The notes under the pieces were generated by a model. It worked only from the letters and a program-made list of their open reading frames with translations. It was not told where the DNA came from and made no database searches. A DNA stretch of 64,000 bases from Aphelocoma coerulescens (lineage: Eukaryota > Chordata > Aves > Passeriformes > Corvidae), in NCBI RefSeq assembly GCF_041296385.1, contig NC_091020.1:33119001-33183000 (forward strand), in the 5' to 3' direction. This document shows positions 37,804 through 51,114 of this stretch, one piece after another; the stretch's first letter is position 1; the number at the start of each line of letters is the position of its first letter. The translations under genes were made by a program, and so were the position numbers.

Positions 37804-40800
37804 TATTTTTCAAGTAATGTTTTAAATAAAAATTTTTTACCTTAAACTGAAATGCATTCTTCCATCTGGCTGAATAGAGTGGGGCAAGAGTTTGTATTTA
37901 AATATCTGCTGAACAGAGGTAGAGGTATTTATGTAACTAAAAGGAAGCATTTAAAAAACCCTTCTGAATTGAGGCCCCTGAAAGAATCCTCTTAATATTA
38001 AATTGCCAGCCCACATGGAAAAAAAAAAGTGACATACTGTAAATCAGATTTTGGAGCTCATAAAGGTTTTTATAAAAACTCAACATCTTGATTTGTGTTC
38101 AACTACTTCAAAGTTCACATATTTCTTATTTGAACTTTGCTAGGTGCAGTAATTTTCTTCTTGCTCAGGCTGGATTGGTTCTGCTTATTCAGATCTCATT
38201 AATTACAGGAAACTGGACTCATGCTCACATATCCCATCCACCCATCCTGCCCTCAGGCCAGTCAATTTATCTGGCATTTAATGAGGAGTTTTAGATTTTG
38301 CAAGTTATCAGAAGTGGGCTCTGAAAGTGTTAGCTCGTGAATTCTAAATAAATGGGCTACTCTGGGGCTTGTTTCAAAACAGCACAGCAGCTCCTCAGTC
38401 TCTGTTAAATGAGTCTAAAATTCCCTGCAGGGTCATTCCAAAGGTGGGGTTTTTTTTTGTACTTGGAGAATATTACCACTATCAGCTTCAACCTCTTTCA
38501 GTTCTGTGAGAACTTCATATATGCTATGATACTTTGTGCATTTAATTACTCAGTTTTTGGATAATTTGATGAATCAGTATTTTGTATCCCCACCCTTCCA
38601 GCTGAAGGGGGTTCATTTAACAGCACTTCCAGCAATAGCTTAGTGCTATTTTCTGTGCTGGTGATTTCATATCCATCAGGATTAGCCCAGGTCCAGAGCT
38701 AAATGAAGGCCATAACAATCTCAAACACGCATCAAAATCTCTTTCAGGTGTGTATGACGTGTCTATTAAGCCCATTAGCACCATATTCTTTCAAATAAAA
38801 ATTAATTTCAGTATGAAAAAACAGCTTTGGATACCTGGAGTGGCTGGCTCTGTGTCTTCTCAGGTACCTGAGAGCCACCTGTGGAAAGATGCTTGGGATT
38901 TAGGGACAACCACGTTTTCCCCTGTGAGCCCCACTCTCATTATTGACACTTTATTCTCTTATGTGGACAGGTTCCTGTGTTCAGAGACTTTCCTCAAGTC
39001 TCTGGGGAAGGTGAGGGATGCTCTCCATCCATCCCATGGTGTTCTCCTCCAGAGACAGGTGCAAAACCTCTCCTCTTTTGGGGAAGGGCGAGTTCTGTGT
39101 CCTTCCCTCCATCCTCTGTTGGAGAGGTTTAACCTGAGGGGAGGTTGAATGAATGCCTTTAATTCCTCCCACACCTTCCAGAGAAATGGCACCACATTTT
39201 TTCTGCATCAATACCAACCAAAATATAGGGAAAATGTTGCAATATTTTATAAAGGTTTTTAGTGTGAGGCCCAGCATTGTTGAAAGGCACACAGCCACAC
39301 TGTGGAAACAGCAGTGCCTTGCCCAGTTCAGTCCAGCTTTTCAAATGACACCATAAATGAGCAGTTTAGCAGACATAAACTATTTCCTGTTGTTATATAA
39401 GATTAGTTACTGGTAAAACAGCCCCTGTGGACCAAAATCAAGCCTGAAGCCCTGTTAAAAGCATCCTGTACTACCCCAGGATAAAAGACTTCTTTTCACT
39501 ACTTGTAAATATGTGCATATGGAAGTGTTTTATTTTTGTTCTGGAAGAAGAGCCGGCTTCACCTCAGCTCTGTGCCCAGAAGAAGATTGCCATCTATAGA
39601 TAACTGTCCCCAATTGCATGTCCCCGTGTCAGCTGGGGAGGACTGGGCTGGGATGTCAGCGGGAGGGGGAGATGTGCTGTGCCCCCCTGGGCTGGGATGT
39701 CACTGGGAACACAGCATTGTGCCAATAATTCTAATACACTGTGAAAAAATGCCAGCTTGAAGGTGGAAATGACTGAAATTCCTCTTTTTTTTTGCTAGTA
39801 ATGCAAAACCACTGACAGTAATTGTTGCCACTCCAGGAACATTTCAAGTAACCTGCAAACACACTCTGATAATCCTTTCCATTTATTTGTGTTCTTCTCT
39901 TGTGCAGACAATGTGAAAAAAACCCCAACCAAAATAAAAGAAAACAAAACAAATCTGTGGCATTTCTCAGCCTTGTCCAGTTTAGAGAGTAAAAAGATGA
40001 ACATGTAGGATATCACTGGGTCTCAGATGATCTCCAGGTGTAATCCTCAGGCAGAAATAACTGTTCCAAAATTAGATGCTGTTCCATGAAAACAAGGAAA
40101 AGAAAAAGGGAGGAATATATGTTAAATCCGCACAAAAACACTGAGCATCTGTATGTACACATACATCCAAAAAAAAGGTTATTTGCCATTTTCAAAACAC
40201 ATTATGGCTTAAAATCAGTATTTGCTTGACCATTTGCTTGTATAAAGTGGAAACATTTTCTGGAAGTATTGGCAAGTAAAGGATTTTCCCCAGGACACTG
40301 AGCTCTACAAAAGCTGCCTGGGAGTGGCAGGAACAGCTCGATGTATAAAGAGAAAAAAAATTAAATAAAAGTACATTTTAAATGTAATATATTTTGAATG
40401 ATCTGGTTCTGAAAAATTAGTGACCTTTACTTTCAGCGAATTAGAACTTTTCAGAAAAACTCTTTTTGCCTTCTGGCTATATCTGGAAGATTTCAGAATA
40501 AACAATTCCAAACTAACATGAGTATAACACTAAAGCTGGTGATTTCAATGGGGCGTGATGAAACCTTGAGTACAAAGAGAGGACCCCATACAACTAAGTG
40601 TAGAAACTATTTCTAAAAGAGCATTTAAACAGAATAATTTTAGTTTTAAAAGTGCCTAGTGCAAGAACCAAGTATCCTTTTACTTGCCTTTGATATGCAG
40701 CCATAGAGCAGCAATATGTGAAATTTGTGAAATGGTCCAGCCTGAATACAAATCAAATTACTTTGGTCTTGTCAATCTACCAAATCTTTCATCTTTTCCC

Positions 40801-43439
40801 TGGTCGCCTTTTCTTGCTACATTTCCTTTATCTCTGCTTGCAGTTTTAAGAAGTGAATGGCAAAGAGTCATCTCCAGTTCATCTGAAGATAAAACCCATT
40901 AAGCTGTTGTATTCACATTTAATTAATGTTTTCCAACTCTCATTTCCTATTTGCCTCCTGAAAATCTTGCCTAAAGTGCTATATGCCAAATAAAATAACT
41001 CAGGTAAGGGATATCTGATCCAAATGTTTCACAGGAGATGACTGGATAAGATAACTCTAAGGAGTTGATCACTTTTATTATTTGTGGACAGCCTTTCTAG
41101 CCGAGTTCATTCGCTGCAGACAGACTCTTATCCCTCAGGGATGAATGCTGCAAACTGAGCCTTTCCTTTTATTTTTCAAGCGTTGCCCGGTGCTGATACA
41201 ATTGCACTTTTATCTTTATTAATTCAGAGGGTGGGCAGTTACCCCGATAAATCAGGGGCTAAAATGAAATGAGAAGCACCCATTTCTGCAGATCAGGCAG
41301 CACTTCCCACAGCTTTGCAAACATTAATCCAAGCAAGACACAGAGCATCAGCTCCCAGGCTGGGAAAGAGGGGGATTTTCATTTCGTGGGCACAACAAGG
41401 TGAGGTTTGTCCTGGAGGTGACAGAGGTGGCCAGGGACAAGGGCTTGGGGTTGTGTCTCCAGAGCTGGAGCTCCCCACGCTCCCAACCATCGGTGCCAGC
41501 AGCTCCTGGAGCTGGGGCATGGAATCCTCCTTCTGTCAAGCAGAGCAGAGAATAGCTGTGTAATTACTGGCTGTGTTTGTGCCCTCCTGCTGCTGCTGGC
41601 ACTGAAGCACAAGGGAGAGCATTGAAGCAGCTGGGCAGGGTGATGTCCAGGGCGGGGGGGAGAGACACAGGGGATGGAGAGCTGGGATTAAAAACCCGAG
41701 CAGTGGGAAGGGGGGCAGCCAGCAGCCAGCAGGGGTAATCTCAGTCTGGGATCTAGGTATGGCCCAGATGAAAGAAAAAGAACAGGTCTGAGTTTTATAT
41801 TGTAATATTTGTCACAGCGCAGCTCAAACCGAGTGGTTTTGCTGTTGTGGGTTCAGAGCAGGGTCCTCCTTGGAATCTCTGGAGTCAAAGGCAGGCAGGA
41901 GCCAGGGAGAAAATACAAAATGCTGGTGACAACAGCAAGGAGAGTACTGCAGAATGGGCAGATGACTCATGAAAATAACAGCAGGAGAAAATATATTTAT
42001 ATACATACCTATGCATGCACACACACACAAAGCGAGCATGCTTGCAATGCTGAATATTTATTTTTTGCTCTCATTGCCAGCTATTTTCACTTTTTTATTG
42101 CTAGGTTTGAGCCAATCACACAGAATTAGGGCACTGCTAGAAAATAATCTGAAATCCCACCCACTTCTAAAATAACCCTTCAGTCATCTGAGGCTCCTTC
42201 TCTTTAGGTTTAAGACTCTTAATTCTTTTGCAAGCAGCAAATCAAAAGATTTGAAAATACCCTGTAAAATAGTAACCTGCAAGGATTTTTCACCATCCTC
42301 AAACATTTTTTCCCCAGTGATCATGGGGAACTTACATTCTTTATAACACAATAGATTTTAATGTGAGTTCTTGTTACAGAGATTTTTCACAGCATTAACT
42401 TTATCACTTAACCTCTGTGCAGTAGCATCACACTGAGTTACCATTTGTCCACATTTTATTCATTAAACAAGAAACACTAGGCCTTTAAAACCCGGCTAAA
42501 CACTGTCTAAATTATCTGGTCTTTAGTTTAATACTGCTTATATGCTGTAATAAAAAACCCAAGCCCAACTTTTATCAAGCTGCTGGGTCAACAAAATGCT
42601 TTTCAGGGCACAGGATTTTGATGTAGGGAGTAAATGTACAATTCTATGGCGGTGACTTTTTCCACCCTGTAGAGAGGATCATCCCAGATGAAGCTGTGTT
42701 TTCTGACTGTGCAGAACTGACAGCATGATTTAATAGCCATTAGAGAAAAATGCCCCCAACTTTCTTCTGAATTTTGTGATTAAATATTCATTTCTTGGTG
42801 GATTTGCCCTGCTACATTGCAGCACAGCTAAGCTGAACAAATTGAAATGATGTGTGTGAAATCCCATTTTAACCAGTTTTAAATCCTGATTTAACAACTG
42901 GAAATTTTGCTGCTGAGCCCCAACACTTCCTACCCAAGGAAGCAGCATCTTTTAGGAGGCATGGACCTCTCTGTTTTCTTCAAAGTCCTATTTGGCAGTG
43001 GAATGGAGCAACTTTTAGCTGTTCACTGGAGCTGGGTACCTCAATTAGCTCATGTGCAGTTAATTAAGCACAATAGGTTCTCTGTCCCATTTATAGCAGT
43101 ATGGTGGCCACGAATGTTGGATTGTGCCCCTTCCTTGCACCACCCAGCTGTACAAGACCCCCAGCTCCATCCCTGCCATTCCTGGGGTCTCCTGCTTGCC
43201 CAGACAGCTGGGCATCAACGCTGTGTTCGCATGGCTCAGGCGTGCAGCAGAATTCCTGCCTCCTGTCGAACAACAAACTCCTGTCAGGTCTTTGGCATCA
43301 ACAGGGAATTATTGAGAGCTCCACGCGGTGCTGCGAGGTCATTTCAGACGAAGGGATCAGTCAGGATTTCATAAAGTATTTATTTAGCTGACAAAGGAAT
43401 TCCCAACCTCCCTTTCATGTACGTTTGAGCTGATGCTAA
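37804..43439. other. Unique sequence without identifiable gene
   Basis: No exon can be supported. A plus-strand frame from an acceptor-like CTCTTTCAG at 38739-38747 stays open for 132 codons (to 39148), but I recognise no domain. A CA/TA microsatellite lies at 41991-42029. The 39580-39700 and 41360-41740 parts are GC-richer and produce open frames on several frames at once. Confidence 0.5.
41991..42029. repeat. TA/CATA/CA compound microsatellite
   Basis: ATATATTTATATACATACC is followed by ATGCATG and (CA)6 at 42018-42029. It is short and interrupted. No associated feature is seen. Confidence 0.85.
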
Positions 43440-43890
43440 GTTTCCGAGACAAGGCTCCGATTGTGGCTGTCACCAAACAATGACATATTTCTTTTCTTCT
43501 CTTAAATTCTCTGTATCATTCTATATAAGAGGGCAATTTGTCTGTCATGCAGCTAAAACAGGGCCCACTCACTGCCCTCATTAAACTGACAGCACAGTTA
43601 TTAGCAGTAAACGAAGCCAACAGGCAATGAATTTAGCCACTGTTTTATGGCGAGCACCAGCGAGATTTTTTCAGTAATTAATTTGATAAATATATTAATT
43701 ATGAATTGAGTTGACAGTACAATCAGATTGTCAGCCTTCCAGACAGGCTCTTGTGATAAGTAGCTTTGTGATGAAGTGGTCGGATTTCAGTACCTGTCAT
43801 CCTCCGGTGTCAGTCTCTTATCACTGTCCTGGCCATTCACTCTGTAATTTCCTGTGTGTTGTAATTAAATGGTGGCTTTCTGATTGGAAG
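43440..43890. promoter_or_regulatory. Strongest candidate conserved noncoding element
   Basis: This repeat-free block combines retained CpGs (TTTCCGAGAC, GGCTCCGATTG, AAACGAAGCC, TATGGCGAGCACCAGCGAG) with dense homeodomain-type sites (CAGTAATTAATTTG and TATTAATTATG around 43673-43705) and no useful open frame. This mixture is typical of deeply conserved developmental enhancers. The assignment rests on texture; conservation is not tested. Confidence 0.3.
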
Positions 43891-43942
43891 TGACTCCTCA
43901 AACTTAATCTCTCATTCTCTCAGAATATATTGTTTAAAAGTT

Positions 43943-43959
43943 AAAAAAAAAAAAAAAAA
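43943..43959. repeat. Run of 17 A
   Basis: A mononucleotide run directly downstream of the regulatory-looking block; no retrotransposon body is attached. Confidence 0.9.
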
Positions 43960-44249
43960 GACTCTTTGTTTCGGTGGCTTTTAATGTTAAAAAAGGAGCT
44001 TTGAATTTCACATTTGGTTATTGCCCCAGTGGGTGTTTGGGAATGGTGCTGTTGCCTTTGCTCCTGGCATGAGGTGGGGGAAGCATCCATGCTCTGCCAC
44101 TGGCACAGTGAGTGGTAGCAGGAGGAGATGAAACCACGGGGAAATGTCAGCCCTGATCTCCCTCTCCTCCAGCCCCAAGCAGGGAGCAGCCCAGCACAGT
44201 CTGGAGGACTTTGGGAAGGGTCACTGCCGGTACCTCTTGCCAGCTTTTC

Positions 44250-44266
44250 TTTTTTTTTTTTTTTTT
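44250..44266. repeat. Run of 17 T
   Basis: A mononucleotide T run within a pyrimidine-rich stretch (44244-44272). An AG follows it at 44274-44275 (TTTAAGAAATT), but no exon is supported downstream. Confidence 0.9.
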
Positions 44267-44773
44267 CCTTTAAGAAATTAATTAGGAACAGTGCCTGAGG
44301 TCATTTGGCTCAGGAGATACATGTCAAGATAAGATATTTCAAAAACACCTCCTTAATAATTTAATATCAGGTTGGAATTTGGAAGCATGAGAGAGAATTG
44401 TTTAGAATGGCAAATTTAAGCAAGTTAGGAACAAGTCATAGAAAAGAAAACAGGCAGCATCTGTCAGGATGAGTTCTTCTGTTGTTTGAGCCTATCAGAA
44501 AAACCCAAACCTGAAGAGAATATTTACCAAATGCAGCAGATGACTCTCTGCTTCCAGTTGCCTCATACTGGAGGCAAACGGTGGCCACAGGATTGGGGAC
44601 TTCTGCTGGTCCTATGGAATCCTGGGGTCACATTGTTCCTCAACCTTGAGCAAAACTCAGGATGACCCAAGCCAGCAAAAACTTCAGTGTGTGCTTAATT
44701 TTAAGCACTTGGGCACACATTTCCCCCTAGAAGTTTTATAATGTATGTGTTTAATGTTAATTTTGTACCTTAT

Positions 44774-45363
44774 CCTGGGCTGTATCACGAGCAGTGGGAC
44801 CAGCAGGGTGAGGGAGGGGATTCTCCCTCCCTGCTCTGCTCTGGTGAGACCCCTCCTGCAAGGCTGTGTCCAGCTCTTGGCTTCCAGCATCAGAAGGACA
44901 TGGAAATGCTGAAGTGGTTCAGAGGAGACCATGAAGATGTTCCAAGGGCTGGAGCCCCTCTGCTCTGGAGCCAGGCTGGCAGAGCTGGGCGTGCTCAGCT
45001 GGAGAAGAGAAGGCACCAGGGAGACCTCAGAGCCCCTTCCAGGGCCTGAAGGGGTTCCAGGAGAGCTGGAGAGGGACTGGGTTCAAGGGATGGAGGGACA
45101 GGACACAGGGGAACGGCTTCCCACTTCCAGGGAATTGGATACAGATAGATTAGACAGGTAGATAAGACAGTTGGATGAGATATCAGGAAAAAACTGTTCC
45201 CTGTGAGGATGGTGAGGCCCTGGCACAGGCTGCCCAGAGAAGCTGTGGCTGCCCCATCCCTGGAAATGTCCAAAGCCAGGTTGAACAGGGCTTGGAACAA
45301 CCTGGGATAGTGGAAGGTGTCCCTGCCCGTTCCAGCCCAAACCAGCCTGCAATTCTATGATTT
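44774..45363 (+). mobile_element. CR1 LINE 3' part, plus orientation, longest copy
   Basis: The longest CR1 piece in the window, about 590 bp. It starts in the C-terminal reverse-transcriptase coding region (CCTGGGCTGTATCACGAGCAG), passes CTCTGGTGAGACCCCTCCTG, AGGACATGGAAATGCTGAAG and CAGCTGGAGAAGAGAAGGC, and ends in the 3' untranslated region with CAATTCTATGATTTTT. The reading frame is broken by many changes, so it is a dead copy. Two oddities: a GATA-like expansion (about 45138-45182, units such as AGATAGATTAGACAGGTAGA), and a deletion of about 35 bp just before the tail, where CCTGCCCGTTCCAGCCC joins parts normally separated by the GGTTGGACTAGATGATCT segment. Confidence 0.97.
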
Positions 45364-48187
45364 TTGCATGCACATGCTTTAATTTTAAAGGAGTATTTCT
45401 GTGAGGAAACTCTTGTCCACATGCAGGTACTCTCCAGGTGTCACATCCCTGCCCCAAACCAGAGCAGTGTTTCTATCAATGTCCTACTTTCCACAGGGCA
45501 GAGCATCACCAGTAACTCATCAAATCATCACTGAAGTGTGAGCTGGTCTCTGCTGGGGATGGCACTGCTTGTCCCAGCTCTTCCACCAGTACACTTGGAT
45601 CTCCAGGTCTCCCTGAGCACAGCTCCTTGAGGAAGTTCAGGTCCTTTGCTAAAGCTGGGCTAGGAGACACAAGGCTGTGTTATAAAATGATGGGTAAGTT
45701 ACAGCCACATCCTGGCAGTCAAAGTGAAGCCCAAAATAGGTCACCCAGAGCTGAAACAGGGACCTATTGCCAGGATTTGCATTCTATCCTACAGCCCTAA
45801 GCCCTGCAATGAAGCATTCAGAACAGTCTTTCTGAAGTTCTCAACAGGGACAGTCTTTATGGATTATTTAAACATAAAAATATACAGCTTTCTGGAAAAG
45901 AACCATTTCAGCCCTTGGGGACTCATAGTAGCTGTGGTGTTGTAGGAAGATCTATAATTGAGCATGCTAATACTGATATGCTACTGTTTGAGAGAAATTT
46001 CGCCAGGCATGAGCCCATAATGCAAATTATGTCTTAAAAGGATCAATTTAGAGACTCTATTCTATCATTTTACTGATTTGTAGATGCTTCCAAACTACAG
46101 TCCAAAGCAAGCATCTACTCCATACTGGTGCAGAGATTACTGCTCGCTATTAAAGATGCTTTAAATTTTGCCAAGTATTTTATTTCAGCCAATTCCCATA
46201 ATCATGTCAAAAACATATTTTAAACAAACCAGTTTCTTTATGAAGCATCTCTTCTTAAATCTGATAAGCCAAAATGAGATTATTGCTAACTAAAACCACA
46301 AAAAACCCCTTAGTTAATGCTAATTAAAGTGGTTTTAATTGTCTTTTAAAATCAGTATGTGCCTATACTCTGTTACTCTGAGTAAGACATGTAATGTCTT
46401 TGCCTACATGCAAATCTTCCATAATGGAATTGCAATTTCTCAGTAAGCTTTGAATTTTCTTGTTACTGGCTGTGTTTGGAGTTTTATGGCCAATGCTCTT
46501 GATTTCTCATATAGCATAAGGCAGTGCATTCAATTAAAAATTTATGTGATGGTTCAAAAATGGTAAGAAAAAAAATAATGGCAGCTGACACACTTGTAAG
46601 GGTGATTAGGTGTCTCTCTCAGCAAGCTGAGTAATTTTCTTCTAACAGCTTTTTCCCTGTATTGAATAATGTCAAGTTGTTCCATATTCTCACTTACTTT
46701 TGGGGCTGTCACTGATCCAAGTTATTCCTGAGACAAACTACAGAGGAATTGCACCCCAATAGATGAACTCAGATTTTTTTTTCTTTATTTATGGAATGTT
46801 TTTTTTTTTTCTCTTAAACATAAACTTTAACTGCAGAGCAAGATTTGCTTTCTGGTAAATGAAGAAAGTGACTTATTCCTTAGAATAAGACCGGAGCAGG
46901 CCCACAAGGAAATACATCTTTATCATGTCTGAAAAATTCTAAACCAAACTGATTATATGTCACTTGATAAAGTGCTGGAGAAGAATTATAGGTGTATTCC
47001 TGTTCCCACTAATGCCAACCTGAGCAGCAGCTCCCAAAGCATCCCCTGTGCTCCCAAGCTCCGGGTGCAGCGTGGAGCTGCCAGCAATCCGAGTTGTGAG
47101 GAGATTGTAATTATTCAGCAAGGAAAATGCTCAGTATTTCCTGAGCGAGTCTTTAATCCTAGTTTGAAGTCATTGCTGCCATTGTAAGGTCCAAGTGGAA
47201 ACTGTGGTGCTTTTGTGCATCTGTCAGACGCCGCTGCTTATTATGGAATCAGGAATGATAAATATGCCGAGTGCTTTGATGTGAGTATCAGCTTGAACTC
47301 CTCCAGTGCTCAGGTAGAAAGCAGCTGAAGCTATTGTTTTCATCCTGCATGAAAGGATAGGACCTGATAAAATGATAAAAATCCTGGGATAAAGAGTGTG
47401 GCCTCTGTTCTCAGCGCCTGCTGTGCACCCAGGCCAAGCCTGAACAGTTGATACACAACTCCAAGGCCAGTACAGAGTTGCCCCCTCAGAAACACAACAT
47501 GCAGCCACAAGAGCAACAAAATCCACGTTGTCTGTCCAGATTAACTGCTGATCTTCATCTTCAGATGGACAAGAGCAGAAAGGCTTTGCAACATCAGCTC
47601 CATCATCCTCATGGATGAGGCTGTGGGGCTTCCCTCTGAGAAGAAGGATTGCAGCAGCCAGCCCAGCCCCAGAGGTCAGCTCCTACATGAGTCACAGACC
47701 TGTCAGGTCTGTTTGTGGCTGTAATAAAGGATCCAAAAGAGTCTTGAGGCACCCAAAGAGAAGTGACCTAGAAATTTGCTGTTTCTATTTTTGTCTGCAT
47801 AGGCCCAAGCAGGGCTGTGGAGAGCCACCCCAGGCAGCTCTGAGTCAGGCAGAACCAAGATCAGAGAAAAATAACCATGCAGAGAGGTTCACACACAAGC
47901 TAGTGTGTGTCCTCACTGGAGAGCATCAGGATGTGTGTAAATTCTGCTTCTCAAATATTTGATCCTTCTACAAGGCTGTCTACACCTTTCTTTCTTTTAC
48001 TTTCCACATCTTGGTTTGTGCTCCCTGACAAGCAGTGGAGCAGCCAACACCTTCCAGAAGTCCTTGTGATGAGGCAGGGACAGCAGCTACCCACCTTCAT
48101 CCTGCTGAATGGGCCACTTACCATAGCCATTCCTCATTAATTAAAGGCATTAACAGCAAATCTCTGAGATTTTGCCTCTTGGCTAGA
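45364..48187. other. Unique sequence without identifiable gene
   Basis: AT-rich DNA between CR1 copies. T-rich runs occur at 46774-46782 and 46799-46810. No exon or repeat family is recognised. Confidence 0.5.
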
Positions 48188-48225
48188 GCAAAATGTACAG
48201 TTTGAATGCAAAATGTACAGTTTGA
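48188..48225. repeat. 18-bp direct duplication, period 20
   Basis: GCAAAATGTACAGTTTGA occurs at 48188-48205 and again at 48208-48225, perfectly identical. It is a short tandem duplication close to a possible minus-strand donor (GTAAGTGG, intron would start near 48118). Confidence 0.92.
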
Positions 48226-50797
48226 TTGTCTTTAATAATGCTTTCAATGAGACATCAGGCAGAACTGATGCCGGTGCTGAAACAGCACTGTAGAAGCAGG
48301 CTCTCCCCCTGTTGCTTCTGTGCTCATGTTTCTTAAAGCAGATGTGAGTTTCCTGAAGCATAATTCTGTTTTCTGGCTCCATCAACAGCTGAAATCCCTA
48401 TCTGTTTGCCTAAATCCCTTAATAAATGCTTGCCAGCTTGCAAGTAACAGGCCAGAGGCAGTTCTGACCACAAGAAATGGATCAAGACGATCTCTCAAAC
48501 ATGTTGTGCCATTTGATTTTTACATTATAGGTCCTACAATTGCTGTCACCTGCATTATTTGTAATTAGTGGGACATTATATCACCATCCAACTCACCCCC
48601 ACCTCTTTGGCATGGGAGTTTTTCCCTGGGGAGAACAGTGGAAGTGCAGATGGAGAACCATCATTCCCCACCTTCCTGGTGGCTCACAGCAGCATGTCCA
48701 CAGAAATCCTGCGAGCTCTTGGCAGGGGGCTTTGGAATGAAGCTGCAGGCCAGTGGGACCAAAGAGAGAATAAAAAAAAAAGAGGAGAAGCATAAAATGA
48801 AAAGGTTTTCTCATTCTTTATTACTAGCCATAAGCAAATTAATGTAATTGTCTCATTAAAATAAATGCACTTTAGTTCTTACCATTTTCTAATGAGGTTT
48901 TATTTCCTGAGGAGATTAGCTGAATGTTCCACTCCACTATGGAACAAATATGAAAACAAGAGGCAAAGAATAGGAAACTCAGGGAGGAAAACGTAAGTCA
49001 GAACATCTGTAAAGAAAAAAAAAAAATATATCACCCTGAGGTACTGGTCCACAAAAATGCTTTACAAGAGCTGAACACAAAATCAATTCAAAAATACAGT
49101 AGATCACAGCCCATAAATAACATGTCCAATCAGAAAAGTGTGAGGGGAAAGTGACAAAAGGAGAGCACATTCTCTGAAGGGGCAGTGAGGAGGTGGGGTG
49201 AGGAGAGGTGGCTTGAATATCTCCTCTACTGAGCCAAATCCCAGGATGGAGAGAGGCAAGGCCACTGATACCCCCTGTTCTTGCCTAATCTGCTTCAGAA
49301 AATGATAATCTCACTGCACATCCAGCAGTGAGTGACGTACACAATGGTTCTTCAGTCGTGGTAAACCAAAATACAGTTAATGAGAACTATCAAGGGTTGT
49401 GTTTTAAAGCCCATAGCAAATAAAACTCATTGCAGTCATGGTTTAATGATCCTCTGAGAAACAGGAAGACATTATTTAGCATGTTCAGCTGGCTGGGCAG
49501 AGCACCAAGTGTTTACCTAAAGGAAAAAAGGCTTTTCATGGGTGCTGCTGGGTGCTCCCAGTAAATGTAAACCATTCTACGTGAAGAGTGTTGCAGTTTG
49601 GGGTTCAGCTCTGCAGCTTCACATCTGTTACATGCAATACCTAAACAAAACCCACCTTTTCCCTTCACTGTGAAGCTGTAAAGCCTCTCAGTGGCCGGGT
49701 GAATACAAGAAATACCCGAGTCAACAGGTTTCCACGTGACCAGACTGATTATCTCTACAGATATATAAATATACAGCTGTATATATCTATATATATTTTT
49801 AAGGTATTAAGAAATTCTGAGCAACAGTATCACTGGAAATTTGGCCTTGTGGAGATAAATGTCAAGTTTTAGTCGCTTAGAGGCAAAAGCCCTCAGTCAG
49901 GCAAAGCTCAGTGAAGTATTGAAGCAGTTTTATTTCACAGCATTTGTGTAACTTTTGGCATGGGTAGTTCAGCCAATTGATGGGAGGGCTTGTGTGGCTC
50001 CAAGGTCTGTACTCCAAACTCTTCTGCTGATACAAAGTGCCTGGGGAAAAAAGGGTCACATGTTGGAAACATTGCCCATCCTGCAATAAAATAGGTGCAG
50101 CATCCCTTTTGGAAATGAAATCCTGGGTTTGGTAGATCTGAGTTTTATTCCTGTTTGTAACATCCATTCTTATGTTGACCATGGCTCATTATTCCATTTC
50201 TCTAGGATTAATTTTTCCCTAGTTATAAAGTGGTCCATAAAGATATTTAGTTCTTAGCACTTTGAAGATCAAAGGAAATTGCTTTTATCTATCAATGCCA
50301 GACAATCATATCACTACCAAAGTATTCTGTTTTAACTACTAACCTGCTAACCTGTCAAAAAGGGTTTTTTAATCATATAAACTACAGGATTAGAGCTTTG
50401 TATAAAATGAGACACAGACAGAAAATTATATTTTGCCCATCATAGATGCTGTGCAAGTCCTGCCACACGTTGCAGCACCTGGCTCCATTTGCCCTGATGG
50501 AAATTTATGTACTGCAGGAAAAGTGAGAGCCAGCTTAGGTGAAATAAGAGTTGATTAATTACCACCAGGAATCCAGATAGATTAAAGGACTGTAATCACC
50601 TCTTGTTTCTTGTGTTCTTTTTGCCAGCTTTAAGGTGGTGAGAACCAGAGGGGACTGGCTGTCACGGTGGGTGACAATTCTCCTGAATTTCCCAGGTTTG
50701 AATAAGCAACTGCACTGAACTAAAATTCTGAACCTTCCGAGGTTCATCCATCACTTTTACTAAATTACCTCTTCATTCTCTTTTCTGCTAAGAATCT
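48226..50797. other. Unique sequence without identifiable gene
   Basis: Nothing recognisable. A TA-rich microsatellite at 49760-49800 contains the 16-bp palindrome ATATACAGCTGTATAT (49769-49784). Confidence 0.5.
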
Positions 50798-50836
50798 AAT
50801 TTTTATAGCACTGTAGAGAATTTTTATAGCACTGTA
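50798..50836. repeat. 18-bp direct duplication, period 21
   Basis: AATTTTTATAGCACTGTA is repeated at 50798-50815 and 50819-50836 without change, separated by GAG. It is another recent-looking microduplication. Confidence 0.92.
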
Positions 50837-51114
50837 CTTTATCTTGTCACAGTATTTTTTGTCATTATTTTCATCTCAGTGATCTCTCCAACGATACTAA
50901 ATAGACTGTGAGAGCCTGGCTGGGAGATAACAAGGGAGGTGCACATCTGCAAATGTTAGTAGTTTACCCTAAAAGCCTTTTGCCTGGGAAGTCAGGGCTT
51001 GGATAGGATTTGTACCTTCTTGGGCAACACACTGAGAAATTGTCTATATTTAATCTTTTTTTCTCCAGAAAATGGAGTCAGATCAGATGTCTCTTCTTTT
51101 TTTTTTTCTGCCAG

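Noticed and set aside
38746..39148. 132-codon plus-strand frame after an acceptor-like CTCTTTCAG
   Set aside because: Only a GTACCT donor of low quality, no recognised domain, and several similar-length random frames exist nearby.
48118..48180. Minus-strand exon ending at a GTAAGTGG donor
   Set aside because: The donor is strong, but the acceptor is weak and the frame is short and runs into the 20-bp duplication upstream.
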